Shown: positions 1 to 11,249, counted from the stretch's first letter. The stretch: DNA of 64,000 bases from Candidula unifasciata (GCA_905116865.2 CAJHNH020000693.1:180093-244092), one strand, 5' to 3'. The notes: generated by a model not told the origin, from the sequence alone. Program-made: numbers and translations.

Positions 1-60
1 TTCCATGTACCAACAGATAAATACAGATAAACAGGAAAGATGACACGTAACAATACTGGA

Positions 61-1711
61 TGTTTAAAATAAAAAAATTGCGACTTATAAATGGGACATA
101 GTAAAATAATTAACAGATGGACAGATTATATAGGAGAATTGTATGATGATAATAGACCAGATGTAGAACTGCAGACCAACAATGATGGTCCACCAATAAT
201 GACTGCAGAAGTTGAGGATGCAATGCATAATTTGAAGAAAGGAAAAGCACCCGGGCCAGACAACATCTCACTGGAAGAAATCGAAGCACTGAGAGATTAT
301 TGATTTAAAAAAATAACTAAACTTCAAATGATATTCATAATACTGGGTATATTCTAAATGACCTTTTAAAATCCAAATTTATAGATCTGCCAAGGAAACC
401 AGGCACTTTAAAATGTGAAGACCATCGCTCAATAAATACGTCATATGAGTCACATGCCAAAGATTTTACTGAGAATAATTATGAGAAAAATAAAAGACAA
501 AATTAAAGCAGAAATCAGCGATGAACAATGTGGATTTGTAGAAGGAAAAGATACAAACAATGCCATATACATCCTAAGGACATTGTCAGAAAGAGTTATA
601 GAAGTAAAGACTGATTTGTACTTATGCCTTATAGACTATACAAAAGCATTTGACTGCGTGAAGCATGAAGAAGTAATCAAACTGTTAGAAAAACTAAACA
701 CTGATGGAAAAGATCTATGAATAAAAAAGAATATATATTGGCAGCAAACAGCAGCTATCAGAATTAACAACTGTTTAGCTACATTTCAGAGCATAAAGAA
801 GGGCATAAAGGATGTGTACTGTCACCTGATTTGTTTTTTTTTTTTTACTATACAGTGAATATATAATGAGATCTTTAATTGATATGCCCGGAATTGTGGT
901 TGGTGGGTACAAAATAAACAATCTGCGTTATGCTGATGACACAGTCTTGATGGCAAAAAGTCAGAAAGAACTATAGGAAATAATAGACATTGTGGGGATA
1001 GAGAGTGGAAGAATGGGCCTCAGTTTGAATATTCGTAAGACAGACGTAATAATTGTATCAATAAAAATAATTATTCCTGAATGTGTAATAAAAGTCACTG
1101 GTGTTATTTTGGGACAAGTACACAATTTTAAGTATCTGGGCACATGGATAACATCAGATGGAAGATGCATAACTGAGAAAAGGAACAGAATAGGACAGAC
1201 AAAAACTGCATTTTATAGAATGAAGAACATCTTATGTGATATCTCTTGGTCATTGAGGGTTAGGAAAAAAATGCTTGCTTGCAACATACATCCAGTTTTA
1301 ACATATGGCTGTGAATCCTGGACAATTGTTAGGCAGGCCAAATAATTTCTTGAGGCGTCAGAGATATTGTTTTACAGAAGAATGCATAAAATACCTTGGA
1401 CAGCCACACAAAAAAAGCAACAAAGAGGTTTTGAAAGAGGTGGGAACCCGAAGACAACTAATCACAAACATCAGAAGGAGACAGTCATCATTTCCGGCCA
1501 TGTTATGAGAAGAGAGAAAACAGAACATGTTGTGACTACTTGAAAGATCTGTGGAAAGAGGGAAAGAGAAAGACAAGGAGAGAAGATTCTTGACAGTCTT
1601 GTTGCATGGCATGGAGGTGTGTCAGCACACGAACTGATACATGCTGCAGGAGATCGCAGATTGTGGAGAGGCATGATCACCCACGCCAGTCGGCAAGGCA
1701 CTTGATGATGA
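61..1711 (+). mobile_element. RTE-like LINE relic (copy A1)
   Basis: Decayed non-LTR retrotransposon encoding the region from upstream of the reverse transcriptase to the 3' end. Visible in three broken frames are a pre-RT linker (KAPGPDNISLEE, about 245-280), RT palm motif A (LIDYTKAFDCV, about 630-660), motif C (YADD, 929-940) and the post-RT segment (FKYLGTWITSDG, about 1127-1162; YGCESWTI, about 1306). Stops and indels break the frame near 301, 718 and 1344, so it cannot encode an active enzyme. The copy ends in a short (GAT)n tail at about 1702-1711 instead of poly(A), as is usual for the RTE clade. It is the most complete of three A copies; the others are A2 (9867-12914) and A3 (35053-35337). 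The 5' part, including the endonuclease, is absent or lies left of the window. Confidence 0.85.
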
Positions 1712-2740
1712 GGTTCAGAGTGGCGTGTACTTAAGCAGTATTGCAAGTGCTATGTCAGCTTTCGTAACTGACAGCTTGCATTAACAGTTAAACTGTAATT
1801 TTGGATGGAGACGGCTGCCTTGTGCATTTTCTTTGCGTGTGCGAATTTAAAGATTTTGCTAGTTTTTAAATAGGACAGCGAAGGACAGGAAAGGAGTAGT
1901 CATGGATCCATCCAGTCTGAACCTCGACTAGCAAACTGACAACTACAACACAAAACTCACTCTTTCGAAAGCTTCAGCCCTGGACAAGTCAAGGTAGACT
2001 CTGTTGCATTCACTGATGTTCTGACCAGAACTGGATTCAGCCGCTGTCAGGTGAACATCATCATCTGTGGCAAGTATATCCAGGTCCTACACATGTGGAC
2101 AACAGCAACAACATGTTAGGTGAAGAGATGCAATATTCAGTATGTTCTTAAAAACCACTGACCTCTTGTACAACCCATCAAACTCCCCGAGAAGTCTCTA
2201 AGAAGAATCTAAACCAAAATAGAACTGGGCTCCCGAGCCGCTACACGCTGCCGGATTTACTCAAGAGTGGATCAGAGCACTTATGGACTGAATGGGTTTT
2301 TTTTTACACTGAACAAAATCTGTCAACTAACTTTACGGGATGAGATTAAGGGAAACGAGAAGCAAGTAATCAGAACTGTTTGTTTTTTTAAACAGATATG
2401 TGTTGGAAGTGTCCCCCTTTCTCAGAATTGGAGAGAACCCACAAGGCTATCCTCCACTGTTGAAGCATCCTTGACAAAGTTAGCGTGCACTGACTTACGG
2501 GGCCATGAACTCAGTCAGAGACAGCTGTGGCCGGACTGTGGCAAAGTCTCTAGGCAAACAGCTTGAGCCCAGATGTTGACAGTGCTGATGTGGAGTAGTT
2601 ATGATCTCATCAATGAAGTCATCAACTGCCAGACTTTTAGAATGGGGACCTGAAACTTAGTGATAGAGAAACTGATTTCAGGAACATAAGAAGGGCAGGA
2701 GGATGTTTCCAGTTCTCTAATTTACAAAGGTGTTGTGTGT
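1712..2740. other. Unassigned sequence, no gene supported
   Basis: A 99-codon open frame at 2267-2566 has no recognisable domain. A stretch near 1985-2075 reads as weakly membrane-transporter-like in one frame but is too short and broken to call. Nothing else is seen. Confidence 0.4.
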
Positions 2741-2775
2741 CTGTGTGTGTGTGTGTGTGTGTGTGGGGGGGGGGT
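2741..2775. repeat. (GT)n followed by a G run
   Basis: Dinucleotide GT microsatellite ending in an uninterrupted run of G. Confidence 0.9.
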
Positions 2776-2995
2776 GAGATAAGTTTTGAAGCAAGATACA
2801 CCAGCCCAAAAAGCTGTACCATTATTGCGGATTTACTGACGCTGCCATGTCCCCACGCTAGACACAATTGACAAGTCGGGCCTCCAAACAAGTTCGACTG
2901 AATTTCACAGCAGAGCTGAATGGGGTTAAAAGACAGGAAGATGCGAACAAAACCCCACTAGGGAAGTTACCAGATTTTTTTTTTTTTTTTTTTAA

Positions 2996-3109
2996 TGACA
3001 GAGGATTACCTTTATGACAGAGGATTTCCTTTATGACAGAGGATTTCCTTTATCACAGAGGATTTCTTTTATGACAGAGGATTTCCTTTATGACAGAGGA
3101 TTTCCTTTA
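2996..3109. repeat. 19-bp minisatellite, 6 copies
   Basis: Six head-to-tail copies of a unit reading TGACAGAGGATTTCCTTTA, with single-base variants in units 1 and 4. A poly(T) run lies immediately to the left. Confidence 0.95.
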
Positions 3110-3584
3110 CAACCAGTAAGATTCGTGTACTTGACTTTACCAACAATTTTTACTTACAACAAATCTCTTTGGTATAAGTAAAGAGATTTTTTTTTCCCGC
3201 TGTTATTTTATCTACTCCTTCTGTTCCATTTGTGTGTTTGTGTGTTTGTGTGCGCGGTGATTTAATTATGTATAATTGCATTGTCGTTCTGTAGTTTTAT
3301 GCAGATTGCTAAAATATAGGGAATCAACTGACGTTTAGACACGAATTAACCAATTAAATATTGATTTTTATGGAGACCATTATTTCCCTTTCCGAACTAC
3401 TCAGTTTCCGAACAACTTTTAGGTAGGAATACATTTCCAGAACCCATTTTCCGCTGTATTTCTCTTTCTCTGTATTTTACTTTGACTTTTACATGGTTAT
3501 TACATGAGTTGTCAAAGAAATGTAGAGGCTATATGTGATTTCAACCGTTACGTCAATCTGGTAACCTTTACGTCAGTCTGGTAA
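3110..3584. other. Unassigned AT-rich sequence
   Basis: No coding frame or recognisable element is seen. It precedes dispersed repeat H1. Confidence 0.4.
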
Positions 3585-4116
3585 TCTGGTAATCCTAGTT
3601 TCAGCTTCATAGCACAAGGGTCACCCCATCTTTGCTCCGCCCCTGTGCCAACGAAAAACACACAGAATGTTTATCACAGTCCCTTGTGGAAAGATTGACA
3701 GGAAAGATTGACAGACTGCTGTCTCAGCATATGCACTAGCATACACACGCCTTAAAAGCATACTGTAGCCATCCGAAGTGCTAACACAAACAGTCCGACA
3801 TTAGAAATGCAGTTCATCATGGATGGTAGCACTAGTGACTAGCAGAAGTCACCAACAGATCAGCAGTTGCACACACGATCAATTTTAATCACATATTGGC
3901 AATACCAATATTGCGACAACATACATCGCACAATTTTCTGAATCTACAATTCACAACACCACGTTGGTCACAGTAGAAAAACATTCCAAATGAAATCAGC
4001 AACTCACAGTGTCACGCCATGCACTTAACTCAGAAGCTGGGCGACGAAACTATCCTTTCAGTCTACAAATGGAGCAAAAATGCACCAGTCACCGTCTGGC
4101 AGAAGCAAAAAAATGT
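3585..4116. repeat. Dispersed repeat H, copy 1 (about 530 bp)
   Basis: Closely similar along its whole length, in the same orientation, to 53671-54165. Shared landmarks include AGTTTCAGCTTCATAGCA at the left, AATGTTTATCACAGTCCCTT in the middle, and CTCAGAAGCTGGGCGACGAA toward the right. No coding potential, terminal inverted repeat or target duplication was recognised, so the class is unknown. H1 carries a 13-bp local duplication (GGAAAGATTGACA) absent from H2. Confidence 0.8.
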
Positions 4117-4129
4117 GCATCATTTATAC

Positions 4130-4445
4130 ACATATTTCCTACTCTTTCCTTCGCATTCTTCTCTGATGTTCTGCTCTAAAAAAAAAATTATATGCAGTTT
4201 GGTCTGGCTGCATTTTCACTAGATGGCCGAACCATTTCATTCTTTGCCTGCCAATATAACTGAGACACGATCTTTTTCCAACGTTGTCTCTGCTGCTGGT
4301 ATTTCGTAAGCCTGTCCGTTCTTGTGTGGTCAGTGACCTCATGGAGACAGTGCATTTCGCAGGCTGTTACTGTCTGTCCCTTTTCATTGTCCATGTTTGG
4401 CACTGACAGCATAAAGTAGGGATATGATGCTAATAAGCGTTTGCT
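4130..4445 (-). mobile_element. RTE-like LINE C-terminal relic (E-related)
   Basis: On the minus strand, fragments MDNEKGQTVTACEM and RQRMKWFGHLVKMQPDQTAY match the post-RT C-terminal region of RTE-like LINEs. The latter segment is paralleled by the LINE E copy at 32167-32432 (ERMKWFGHLERMKPDQIAYK). The two pieces lie in different frames, so a frameshift is present. It abuts dispersed repeat H1 on the left. Confidence 0.75.
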
Positions 4446-4522
4446 ATTCTGCCGAAAGGAAGAGATTTGAGTGTCTAAGCAGTGGAACTAGCAGGTAGGC
4501 GACAGTGTTCACTTTCTGTACT

Positions 4523-4572
4523 CTGGCTTCTAAGATTGAATAGTCTTAAGACTATTCAATCTTAGAAGCCAG
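4523..4572. repeat. Perfect 50-bp palindrome with no spacer
   Basis: The 25 bases 4523-4547 are the exact reverse complement of 4548-4572, with symmetry failing at the next base on each side. The right arm is the first 25 bp of LINE copy F, so the palindrome sits exactly on that element's 5' junction. Confidence 0.95.
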
Positions 4573-5035
4573 TCTATGGTTAAGCACCAGCAAGGAGATA
4601 AAAATTAGAATTTTGAGAGCATGCATCTTCCCTGTGGCTACATACGGATATGAGTCGTGGACTTTCTCCCAGTCCTTAAAAAAGAGAATAGGGGCTTTTG
4701 AGCTGAAATGCTATACAAAGATTCTCAGAATATATTGGACAAAAAAGAGGAGAAATACTAACATCTTGAAAGATCCGAACATCAAGGAATATTGGCTAAT
4801 AAACAGCATCCTGTCTCAGAAGCTGAACTATTTTGGTCATACCCAGCGCCACGACGGATTGGAAAAAATGATTGCAGATGGCATGGCGCCAGTAAGGTGA
4901 GGCAGGGGCCGAACGACACGAAGATGGGCACATGATATAAGTGACTCCTTGAGTATGAAAGTACATGAGGCGGGAGAACTGGCAAGAGACTGAGTTTCTT
5001 TGAGGCAGAAAGTGATGAGAGCAACGTTCTGCAAA
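4548..5035 (+). mobile_element. RTE-like LINE, 5'-truncated copy (F)
   Basis: Encodes the post-RT C-terminal part of an RTE-like LINE. An in-frame stretch runs from the palindrome centre through YGYESWTF and LKCYTKILRIYW to LNYFGHTQRHDGLEKM. A stop (TGA, about 4898) then interrupts the Arg-rich terminal motif (GRGRTTRRW). The 5' end coincides with the centre of the 50-bp palindrome. Truncation removed the endonuclease and RT catalytic domains, so this is a dead copy. Confidence 0.8.
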
Positions 5036-5100
5036 TGACCTGCTACATGCTGACTATGACTCTGGCTTCTATCCTTGTCGTACCGACAAAAATGATATTG

Positions 5101-5860
5101 CCAGGAAAATCGTTGACACTTGCTGGTCTGCTTGACTGAGTCAGGAAAATCGTTGACACTTGCTGGTCTGCTTGACTGAGCCAGGAAAATTGTTGACACT
5201 TGCTGATCTGCTTGACTGAGTCAGGAAAATCGTTGACACTTGCTGGTCTGCTTGACTGAGCCAGGAAAATTGTTGACACTTGCTGGTCTGCTTGACTGAG
5301 CCAGGAAAATTGTTGACACTTGCTGGTCTGCTTGACTGAGCCAGAAAAATTGTTGACACTTGCTGGTCTGCTTGATTGAGCCAGGAAAATCGTTGACACT
5401 TGCTGGTCTGCTTGATTGAGCCAGGAAAATCGTTGACACTTGCTGGTCTGCTTGACTGAATCAGGAAAATCGTTGACACTTGCTGGTCTGCTTGACTGAA
5501 TCAGGAAAATCGTTGACACTTGCTGGTCTGCTTGACTGAATCAGGAAAATCGTTGACACTTGCTGGTCTGCTTGACTGAATCAGGAAAATCGTTGACACT
5601 TGCTGGTCTGCTTGACTGAATCAGGAAAATCGTTGACACTTGCTGGTCTGCTTGACTGAATCAGGAAAATCGTTGACACTTGCTGGTCTGCTTGACTGAA
5701 TCAGGAAAATCGTTGACACTTGCTGGTCTGCTTGACTGAATCAGGAAAATCGTTGACACTTGCTGGTCTGCTTGACTGAATCAGGAAAATCGTTGACACT
5801 TGCTGGTCTGCTTGACTGAGCCAGGAAAATCGTTGACACTTGCTGGTCTGCTTGACTGAG
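5101..5860. repeat. 40-bp minisatellite, 19 copies
   Basis: Nineteen exact-length head-to-tail units beginning TCAGGAAAATCGTTGACACT, with variants at a few positions (C/T at unit position 1, CGTT/TGTT, and GAA/GAG at the end). Long open frames on the minus strand arise only because the unit lacks stops and are not treated as genes. Confidence 0.97.
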
Positions 5861-6295
5861 TCAGGACATTCTTTGAGTTCTCTCGGTCACGGTCCTCGGA
5901 TGCTATTGGGTTCTAGTTCTAGTTCTCTTAGGATCAGTTCCTATTACGTTCAAATGCATATCTAATGTCCCATATAATCTAGTCAATGGCTACTGACAGT
6001 CTATCTTCACCATTGATGGTGTTTTGAGCTCGCTAAATCCTTACCCCCATTCTCCGCAATAGGCACGAGATTGATACTTGGTTCTCTCGATGACAGGATG
6101 TTTCATGCTTCCTGTTAATTTCTACAACTTACGTTTAAAGCTTGTTCAACTTATCCATAAAAGTAATAACGTGACATCGCATATGTGATCTAACATTGTG
6201 TGCCGAGATTCTTGATATTTTGCTTGTTGTAGTCAAACTCTCATGCTGGTCCTCTGTTAATCATTCTCCCCATTAAGGGCTCTCCACACAAAGAA

Positions 6296-6335
<40 letters not shown>

Positions 6336-6404
6336 GTGAGTGTGTGTTGGGGGAGAGGCACGCTCAGCCTCATTATATCTTTAGGAGGCCTTGGATGCCG
6401 CCTT
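5861..6404. other. Unassigned sequence with (GT)n at 6298-6345
   Basis: No gene seen. Contains a GT microsatellite adjoining the left arm of the foldback structure. Confidence 0.4.
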
Positions 6405-6690
6405 GTTTCAGCCAAGACTTGCTTCAGCTGACGTGCCATGCTGCTGACGTCACTAACCCGGGCTAGCAATACGTTAATGAAGCGATTCTCAAACTGGGTG
6501 CCGCGGCAATAATAATAAAAAAAAAAATTCTAGATCTGCTTCTCATAAAGTTTGCACTTTTTTTTTTAAGTATTTAAACCGCTTTAAGGGTAGACGACAA
6601 AAGTGTGAGAATCGCAGCGTTAGCATATCGTTAGCCCGGTTTGGTGACGTCAGCAACAAAGCCTGTCAGCTGGAACCGGTCTTGTTTCAG
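6405..6690. repeat. Imperfect long inverted repeat (foldback/MITE-like)
   Basis: The arm at about 6405-6492 is an imperfect reverse complement of about 6607-6690. Shared landmarks are GAGAATCGC at the inner ends, TGACGTCA with TAGCCCGG in the middle, and TTGTTTCAGC at the outer ends. The spacer is about 115 bp and AT-rich. The inner motif GCGATTCTCAAACTGGG resembles hAT terminal repeats, but I could not define a target duplication, so the superfamily is open. Confidence 0.6.
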
Positions 6691-6793
6691 CAATATATTG
6701 GGGGTGGGGGAGGGGGCGCTCAGACCAACTCACCTTCAACATGTGGAATGGGGTAAAATTCAAGATGCCTGATGTGCTGATGCCTCTACTCTC

Positions 6794-7061
6794 CCGGTCT
6801 TACGTGCACACTTAACTAGACTACCTGGCCATGGCCGGTCTTACGTGCACACTTAACTAGACTACCTGGCCATGACCGGTCTTCCGTGCACACTTAACTA
6901 GACTACCTGGCCATGGCCGGTCTTACATGCACACTTAACTAGACTACCTGGCCATGGCCGGTCTTACATGCACACTTAACTAGACTACCTGGCCATGGCC
7001 GGTCTTACGTGCACACTTAACTAGACTACCTAGCCATGGCCGGTCTTACATGCACACTTAA
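6794..7061. repeat. 41-bp minisatellite, left block (about 6.5 copies)
   Basis: Units begin CCGGTCTTACGTGCACACTT and end CCTGGCCATGG. The array is interrupted at 7062 by a TTAA-flanked element and resumes in register at 7788. Confidence 0.95.
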
Positions 7062-7787
7062 GGGGTCACTACACGGAATTTTTCCCAATTTATGACAAAA
7101 ATATCACTTTTTCAATGTGTTCGATTTTGTAAAGTTCGGCATTTGTACAATAGATGACACAAAAAATGTATGTCATTTGTAAACAATTTAGCATTGAAAA
7201 GTTAATACTAATGACACCACCTTGTGCACTTTTTTAAGATAAAAAAAAGTTTAAAAGTCAGTTTTCTAAAATCTTTATATTTCAGTTTGCTGTGTGTGTG
7301 AAATCCTAAAATCTAAGCTAATATAAAGAGAAGAATCAATAAATTTTGTATGCCTACTCCATAAACAATATTATAGGGACTGGTCTATCTAAAAGTAGAT
7401 TTTAGAAAGTTTTTGTTTCTAAAATTTGATTATTGTCTTATGATGCTAGATTTTTTTGACTTTTTCAAAAAACCTACATTTTAAAATTCTACGAAAAATA
7501 TTTAAAAACATGTTTAAAGTAAATAAACTAGACCAGTACCTCTAAATAGGACAAAAGGTCATGGATCTATCATCTATTGTTGAATACCTATGTTTGCTTT
7601 TAAAATTTAAGGATTCTAAGTACATATTGTTTTTTTCACAAGATGGCGGCCATTGCCATGACAACTATGATTTTTTAACACTTAAAGTATACAAATGTAA
7701 TAACATGTATCCCTACAAATGACCATTATAAAATAACTGCTCTAAGTCTGTAAATAAAAAAATAAAAATTGTTGGTGTAGTGACCCC
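7062..7787. mobile_element. TTAA-flanked non-autonomous DNA transposon (piggyBac-like)
   Basis: A 726-bp AT-rich insert splits the 41-bp minisatellite. It is bounded by inverted repeats GGGGTCACTACAC (left) and GTGTAGTGACCCC (right) and by TTAA on both sides (7058-7061 and 7788-7791). Each minisatellite unit contains one TTAA (CACACTTAACTAG), so the empty site is directly visible. TTAA duplication is the hallmark of piggyBac-type transposition. No open frame is long enough for a transposase, so the element is non-autonomous. The superfamily name rests on TTAA and the inverted repeats only. Confidence 0.88.
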
Positions 7788-8014
7788 TTAACTAGACTAC
7801 CTGGCCATGGCCGGTCTTACGTGCACACTTAACTAGACTACCTAGCCATGGCCGGTCTTACGTGCACACTTAACTAGACTACCTGGCCATGGCCGGTCTT
7901 ACGTGCACACTTAACTAGACTACCTGGCCATGGCCGGTCTTACGTGCACACTTAACTAGACTACCTGGCCATGGCCGTCTTACGTGCACACTTAACTAGA
8001 CTACCTGGCCATGG
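7788..8014. repeat. 41-bp minisatellite, right block (about 5.5 copies)
   Basis: Continuation of the 6794-7061 array after the TTAA element. One unit near 7975 has lost a G (CCGTCTTACG). Confidence 0.95.
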
Positions 8015-8560
8015 CTATTCTGTTGTTGTCTGCTTTGTTTTTTAAGGGTGGCACAAATTAGCATCCATAACCTTGTCTGCGGTTCGATATGTATAATCCA
8101 GCGGCACCAGTGTGAGCATTGCTTCAGATCCAAGATGATTGAGCGTTTCATTGATTAGATGTTCCTCGTGCAGGGCTTCTTGCGTTTACATTTCTAAGTT
8201 AAAGCAGTTGTTCATTATTCTATAGTCGGTGGCTTCTACATCTCGTTTTTTTACTATTTTAAGACAACATATTCAGTTTGGTTGGAATGAGCGAGGACTT
8301 AACTTTCAGTGTTAGATGAGTTCGCAAGTGGGTCTACAAGGGTGTTGCCAGTGTAGAGTTTACCTGCATAATCTAGCATGACATGTAGTCTTAGTTAATT
8401 ATTTTCAAATTTAATTTTGTTTTCCTGGGGAAATTTTAAACGTAATTTCTCAAACTCTGCAAATACGTGCCTGTATGGTTTATAACTGCTGTGGTGTATT
8501 TTAACATAGTTTCTCAGTCGGAACTGCAGAAAGTCGAACACGGACAAATGTAGCATGAGT
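8015..8560. other. Unassigned sequence
   Basis: No coding or repeat structure recognised up to the RNase H-type LINE relic. Confidence 0.35.
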
Positions 8561-9080
8561 GGATACTGAGTGGATACCCAATGGATACCAAGCATTAGTA
8601 CGTCATTTGTACAGGGACTCAGATGGATAGATTGTCCGAGACATGGGGAAGTGCCAGCAAATGACAAGACTGATTTTGTGGCGACAAAAGCGATCGCCAC
8701 AGGAGCCCTGGTACTGGACAACGGAGACATTCTGAAGACCATTAATGAACGAATGCTGACAGAAGACACATGGTTAGATAAAATAACGTGCAAGAATGTG
8801 TGAACGTGGAATCATGGGTGGGTCGGCGAGGAGGGACGTGTGAGAGAAGGAGAACGATGTGTACAAGGTGTGCTGTAAATCCATATTATAAATGTAACAA
8901 GAACACACTGGGCACCGGTGTCTACACAAACAACACTTTCAGTGAATGGATGTCAGCGGCTGAGATCAATGTTGTAGTCTATAAAAGCCACTGTGAAACA
9001 TCCCTTCACCTTTTGTTGAAATGTCCATTTATTACATGCCAACCAATGAAATATATGACAAATATAACCAGATTGTTCCA
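8560..9080 (+). mobile_element. RNase H-bearing LINE relic (J1)
   Basis: The frame at 8610-8803 reads DCPRHGEVPANDKTDFVA, a decayed form of the RNase H C-terminal signature PGHxGVxxNxxAD. LVLDNGDILKTINERML follows. The next frame (8788-9084) carries a His/Cys segment (CETSLHLLLKCPF) of the type found at the C-terminus of such ORFs. The minus-strand copy J2 (16830-17400) contains the parallel LVPDNGDIMKTIYERKL, so both derive from one family. The copy is frame-broken. Clade (I/R1-like) is inferred. Confidence 0.6.
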
Positions 9081-9197
9081 TTAGAGTATTCATAAAAAAC
9101 CGCTAATTGTGTTCATGTATAAACAGATTCGTTAGAAACAGACCTAAGGCCAAAACGTGCATATCAATCACAAACAGACTGACACCTTTATACATAC

Positions 9198-9778
9198 CCT
9201 CCTCAGTAGGCTGGCGTCCGACTGAGATCTCTCCAAAAAGCGGTATGTGTCCAGCCGGTTGACATCAAGCTGTGAGGGCTGAAAGGCCCCTGCTGATGGT
9301 ATCCTATGCAGACAAGAGCCTGGGCTGTCCAATACATCATTCATATCAGCCTGCACCAGGTCAGTCATCTCTGTAGATGCTAGGTCCCAATGCACAGGCG
9401 AGTTGACTTGTTTCGGTGATCTGATGCTTGTATTACTCCTGGAGGTAGCAACATCCTCTGCCTCTTTCCATCGTTTTTCTTTTACTGTGGATTGATGACC
9501 AGCTTGTGAACTCAAAGTATTCTGAATCTGCTTGTGGGCCCGGCTTTGGTCTAATGTCATCGGATAATCGAAATCTTCAGCGTGAGAACTGCTGAAGTCT
9601 TCACGTTCCCTTGTGATCAGCTCTGAGAGTTGGGCTTCACCTGTTGACTGGCATGTTAATGAGCACAAGGGCTGTGATTCACTCTCAACAGAGAAAGGAA
9701 AAGACGAAGTCAAAGGTTGCTGGCAGGTGCCAGTGTCACCACAGTTCGTGATGTCAGTCGTTGTTGTTGTGCTGGTTC
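9198..9778 (-). CDS. Probable downstream exon of the giant host gene
   Basis: A 581-bp open segment (2 + 193 codons) of Ser/Thr-rich, polar, non-repetitive protein, ending RFLERSQSDASLLRR. It has no ATG start. The upstream boundary is a pyrimidine-rich CCTCTCTTCGACAG|GA acceptor and the downstream boundary is AGG|GTATGTAT, a good donor. The acceptor starts the exon with two bases, which completes the codon left open (phase 1) by the donor of the 46956-40707 exon to give Gly; the exon itself ends in phase 0. Strand, phase and composition all agree with one gene, but about 31 kb separates the two exons and intermediate or alternative exons cannot be excluded. No domain is recognised. LINE A2 lies 88 bp upstream of the acceptor in the intron. 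Confidence 0.6.
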
Positions 9779-11249
9779 CTGTCGAAGAGAGGTCATTTGT
9801 AGATCATTATTGTCGTCAAATATGTCATGTGCACGAAAATACCGAATTATACTTTCCTAATTACCTAATTACTAAGATTTTACTGAGAATAATTATGAGA
9901 AGAATAAGAAACAAAATTAAACCAGAAATCAGCGATGAACAATGTGGATTTGTAGAAGGAAAAGATACAAACAATGCCATTTACATCCTAAGGACATTGT
10001 CAGAAAGAGCTATAGAAGTAAAGACTGATTTGTACTTATGCTTCATAGACTATACAAAAGCATTTGACTGTGTGAAGCATGAAGAAGTAATCAAACTGTT
10101 AGAAAAATTAAACATTGATGGGAAAGATCTACGAATAATAAAGAATATGTATTGGCAGCAAACAGCAGCTATAAGAATAAACAACTGTTTAGCTACATTT
10201 CAAATCATAAAGAGGGGCGTGCGACAAGGATGTGTACTGTCACCTGATTTGATTTCAATTTACAGTGAATATATAATGAGATCTTTAATTGATATGCCCG
10301 GAATTGTGGTTTGTGGGCACAATATAAACAATTCACGTTATGCTGATGACACGGTCTTGATAGCAATAAGTCAGAAAGAATTACAGGAAATGATAGACAT
10401 TGTGGTGTTAGAAAGTGGAAGAATGGGCCTCAGTTTGAATAATAGGAAGACAGAAGTAATGGTGGTATCAAAGAAACAAATTATTCCTAAATGTGTAATA
10501 AAAGTCAATGGTGTTATTTTAGGACAAGTACAGAAATTTAAGTATCTGGGCACATGGATAACATCAGATGGAAGATGCATAACTAAAATAAGAAACAGAA
10601 TTGGACAGGCAAAAACTGCATTTTATAAAATGACTAGCTGTACCCGGCCACGCGTTGCTGTGGCATAGTTTGGCTAAATGGAAATGAAAGAAAATAGAAA
10701 ACGCACGTGTCTAATACAATCATTGTCTGCTCAGATATAGAGATAGTCTTTGATCCCCGCCCAACACCACAACTAAATCCACCTACTACTATCTCCCTCA
10801 TCAAAGGTTTTTGGAAAAGAAAGACAATGGAAATAGCACGTGTCTAATACAGTTAATGTCGCAATCATTCTCTGCACGGATATAGCGATAGTCTGGTTTT
10901 CCAACTTTAGAACACGCACCTTATAATTGTGTCTTTATATTAGTGGTCGTTTAAATGGTGTTATTAGCACAGTAATAAAAATGGTTATTTGGTTATCACA
11001 TGCTAAAGCTGTTTGTATTTTTATAGGGGACGGAAGTAAAGCTACAACTGTACTTGTGAATAACAAAGAAAGTCGTAAAAAATAGAAAAGCGGAGGTAGC
11101 GTTAGTAAAACATAAACAAATTAGGTAATGAGAACTTGAAAATCAAGTGTAAAGCACTTTAAGTTCTCTTAAATTTAAGTCATTACCCCCTCCCCTCTTC
11201 CACCATCGTGTTACCATCGGAGTAGACAGAGAGTCGTGAGCCAGAAGAT

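Noticed and set aside
1985..2075. Transporter-like peptide
   Set aside because: About 30 residues in a region with stops on either side; the resemblance is too weak to support.
5043..5519. 158-codon minus-strand repeat protein
   Set aside because: The 40-bp unit cycles through all frames without stops; no unique flanking coding sequence supports a gene.
6257..6469. Possible exon on the minus strand (basic peptide before a GT repeat)
   Set aside because: It lies in one arm of the foldback repeat at 6405-6690 and includes translated (GT)n.
9613..9876. N-terminal extension of the LINE A2 frame
   Set aside because: It is the antisense of the host exon and flanking DNA joined to the LINE by chance; A1 has no matching sequence.
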